Part shown: in pieces, positions 63,578 through 64,000 of the stretch
Layout of the letters: every line of letters begins with the position of its first letter
How positions within the stretch are numbered: the stretch's first letter is position 1
Source: Methanobrevibacter sp. UBA412
Lineage (GTDB): Archaea > Methanobacteriota > Methanobacteria > Methanobacteriales > Methanobacteriaceae
Assembly (NCBI GenBank): GCA_002495685.1
Contig: DAGJ01000024.1
Location: forward strand, 9,350-73,349
Length of the DNA: 64,000 bases
Direction: 5' to 3'
Translations under genes and position numbers: made by a program
Notes under the pieces: model-generated
What the model was told of the DNA's origin: nothing
The model's database searches: none
What the model saw: only the letters and a program-made list of their open reading frames with translations

Positions 63578-63789
63578 TTAATCCCTCATTTTATTTTAAA
63601 TTTCTTTTAATTATTATATATTATATGTTTTGTATTTACTTTTCTAAAATATTTTCATAAGCTTATTTTTTTATTTTTTATAAATACATTTATATACTTT
63701 ATAAATACAATATATTTTTAGTAAAAGTTTTACTATGTTATTTTTAAAATTTTACTTACTTTTTTTAAATTATATTGGAGGTATATGAA

Positions 63790-64000
63790 TTGACCGATGT
63801 TGATATAAAAATAGAGAACATTGTGTCTTCTGCAAGTATTGGTAAAGATATTGTTCTTACTGAGATTTCTAAAGCATTAGAAGGCGTTACTTTTAATCGT
63901 GAACAGTTCCCAGGTTTAGTTTTTAAACTAAAAGATCCAAAAACTGCTGCTTTGATTTTTAGCTCTGGTAAACTAGTATGTACTGGTGCAAAATCTATAG
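63790..64000 (+). CDS. tbp: TATA-box-binding protein, 5' part
   Basis: The reading frame runs off the right edge after 70 codons. The N-terminal half of the saddle fold is clear: VDIKIENIVSSASIGKDIVL, then FNREQFPGLVFKLKDPKTAA, LIFSSGKLVCTGAKS, matching the first repeat of archaeal TBP. The general factor recognises the TATA boxes described here. The start is TTG 63790, with GGAGGT (63777-63782) 7 bases upstream; the nearby ATG at 63785 is out of frame and reaches a stop at once. Confidence 0.93.
   Translation, partial: MTDVDIKIENIVSSASIGKDIVLTEISKALEGVTFNREQFPGLVFKLKDPKTAALIFSSGKLVCTGAKSI

Noticed and set aside
1..64000. Prophage, insertion sequence or defence island
   Set aside because: No transposase, integrase, capsid, restriction-modification or Cas gene is recognisable; the genes have methanogen-like families and similar base use.
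1..64000. Assignment to Methanosphaera
   Set aside because: The low G+C fits, but complete fwd, mobB and moaA genes do not, since that genus is reported to lack CO2 reduction by this enzyme and its pterin cofactor.

Overview
The window comes from a very A+T-rich methanogenic archaeon, most likely a Methanobrevibacter-like member of the Methanobacteriales. This rests on gene content: a tungsten-type formylmethanofuran dehydrogenase operon, F420-type formate dehydrogenase, AksA/homoaconitase for coenzyme B, class I lysyl-tRNA synthetase, DNA polymerase D large subunit, NrpR, archaeal Sec61-beta, an intron-bearing tRNA-Met, and large adhesin-like proteins with beta-helix repeats. Methanosphaera is less likely, because it is reported to lack formylmethanofuran dehydrogenase and pterin-cofactor synthesis. 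Species assignment is inference.

Layout. 0-4 kb holds a small signalling module: a PAS protein with a decayed kinase domain, a double-receiver response regulator, a possible 75-residue protein, and an intact HisKA_2-type kinase. 4-19 kb is mostly housekeeping: secG, polD large subunit, anaerobic ribonucleotide reductase, a coiled-coil protein, cytosine deaminase, LysRS, thiC, a PfkB kinase, a ModE/LysR-like regulator and 6-phospho-3-hexuloisomerase. From about 18 to 50 kb most genes serve molybdenum/tungsten enzymes: fdhD, a FecCD-type ABC transporter followed by fmdE, fdhC-fdhA-fdhB, mobB-moaA, the fwd operon, and a ModABC transporter. This island is interrupted at 23-33 kb by three adhesin-like genes and a three-gene membrane module (DUF2162-like, MotA/ExbB-like, DUF2149-like).

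50-64 kb contains an SseB-like gene, glnA with nrpR downstream and two NrpR-type operators at the glnA promoter, a ThiF-like gene, a ferredoxin-tailed aldo/keto reductase, tRNA-Met, ahcY, a DUF2119-like gene, a minus-strand run aksA-homoaconitase-DUF98-FEN1, a CYTH protein, and the 5' part of the TATA-binding protein gene running off the right edge.

How it works together. Formate enters through FdhC, is oxidised by FdhAB, and the electrons support CO2 reduction by Fwd. Both enzymes need a bis-pterin Mo/W cofactor supplied by MoaA and MobB and by two unrelated oxyanion-type uptake systems. fdhC is broken by a one-base frameshift in this sequence. The clearest unexplained signals are two identical 15-bp palindromes upstream of the fwd operon, whose first gene joins a helix-turn-helix to two [4Fe-4S] motifs; apparent ATT/CTG start codons with good Shine-Dalgarno sites; bacterial-looking hairpin-plus-T-tract terminators; and an 80-bp imperfect inverted repeat between tandem paralogues.
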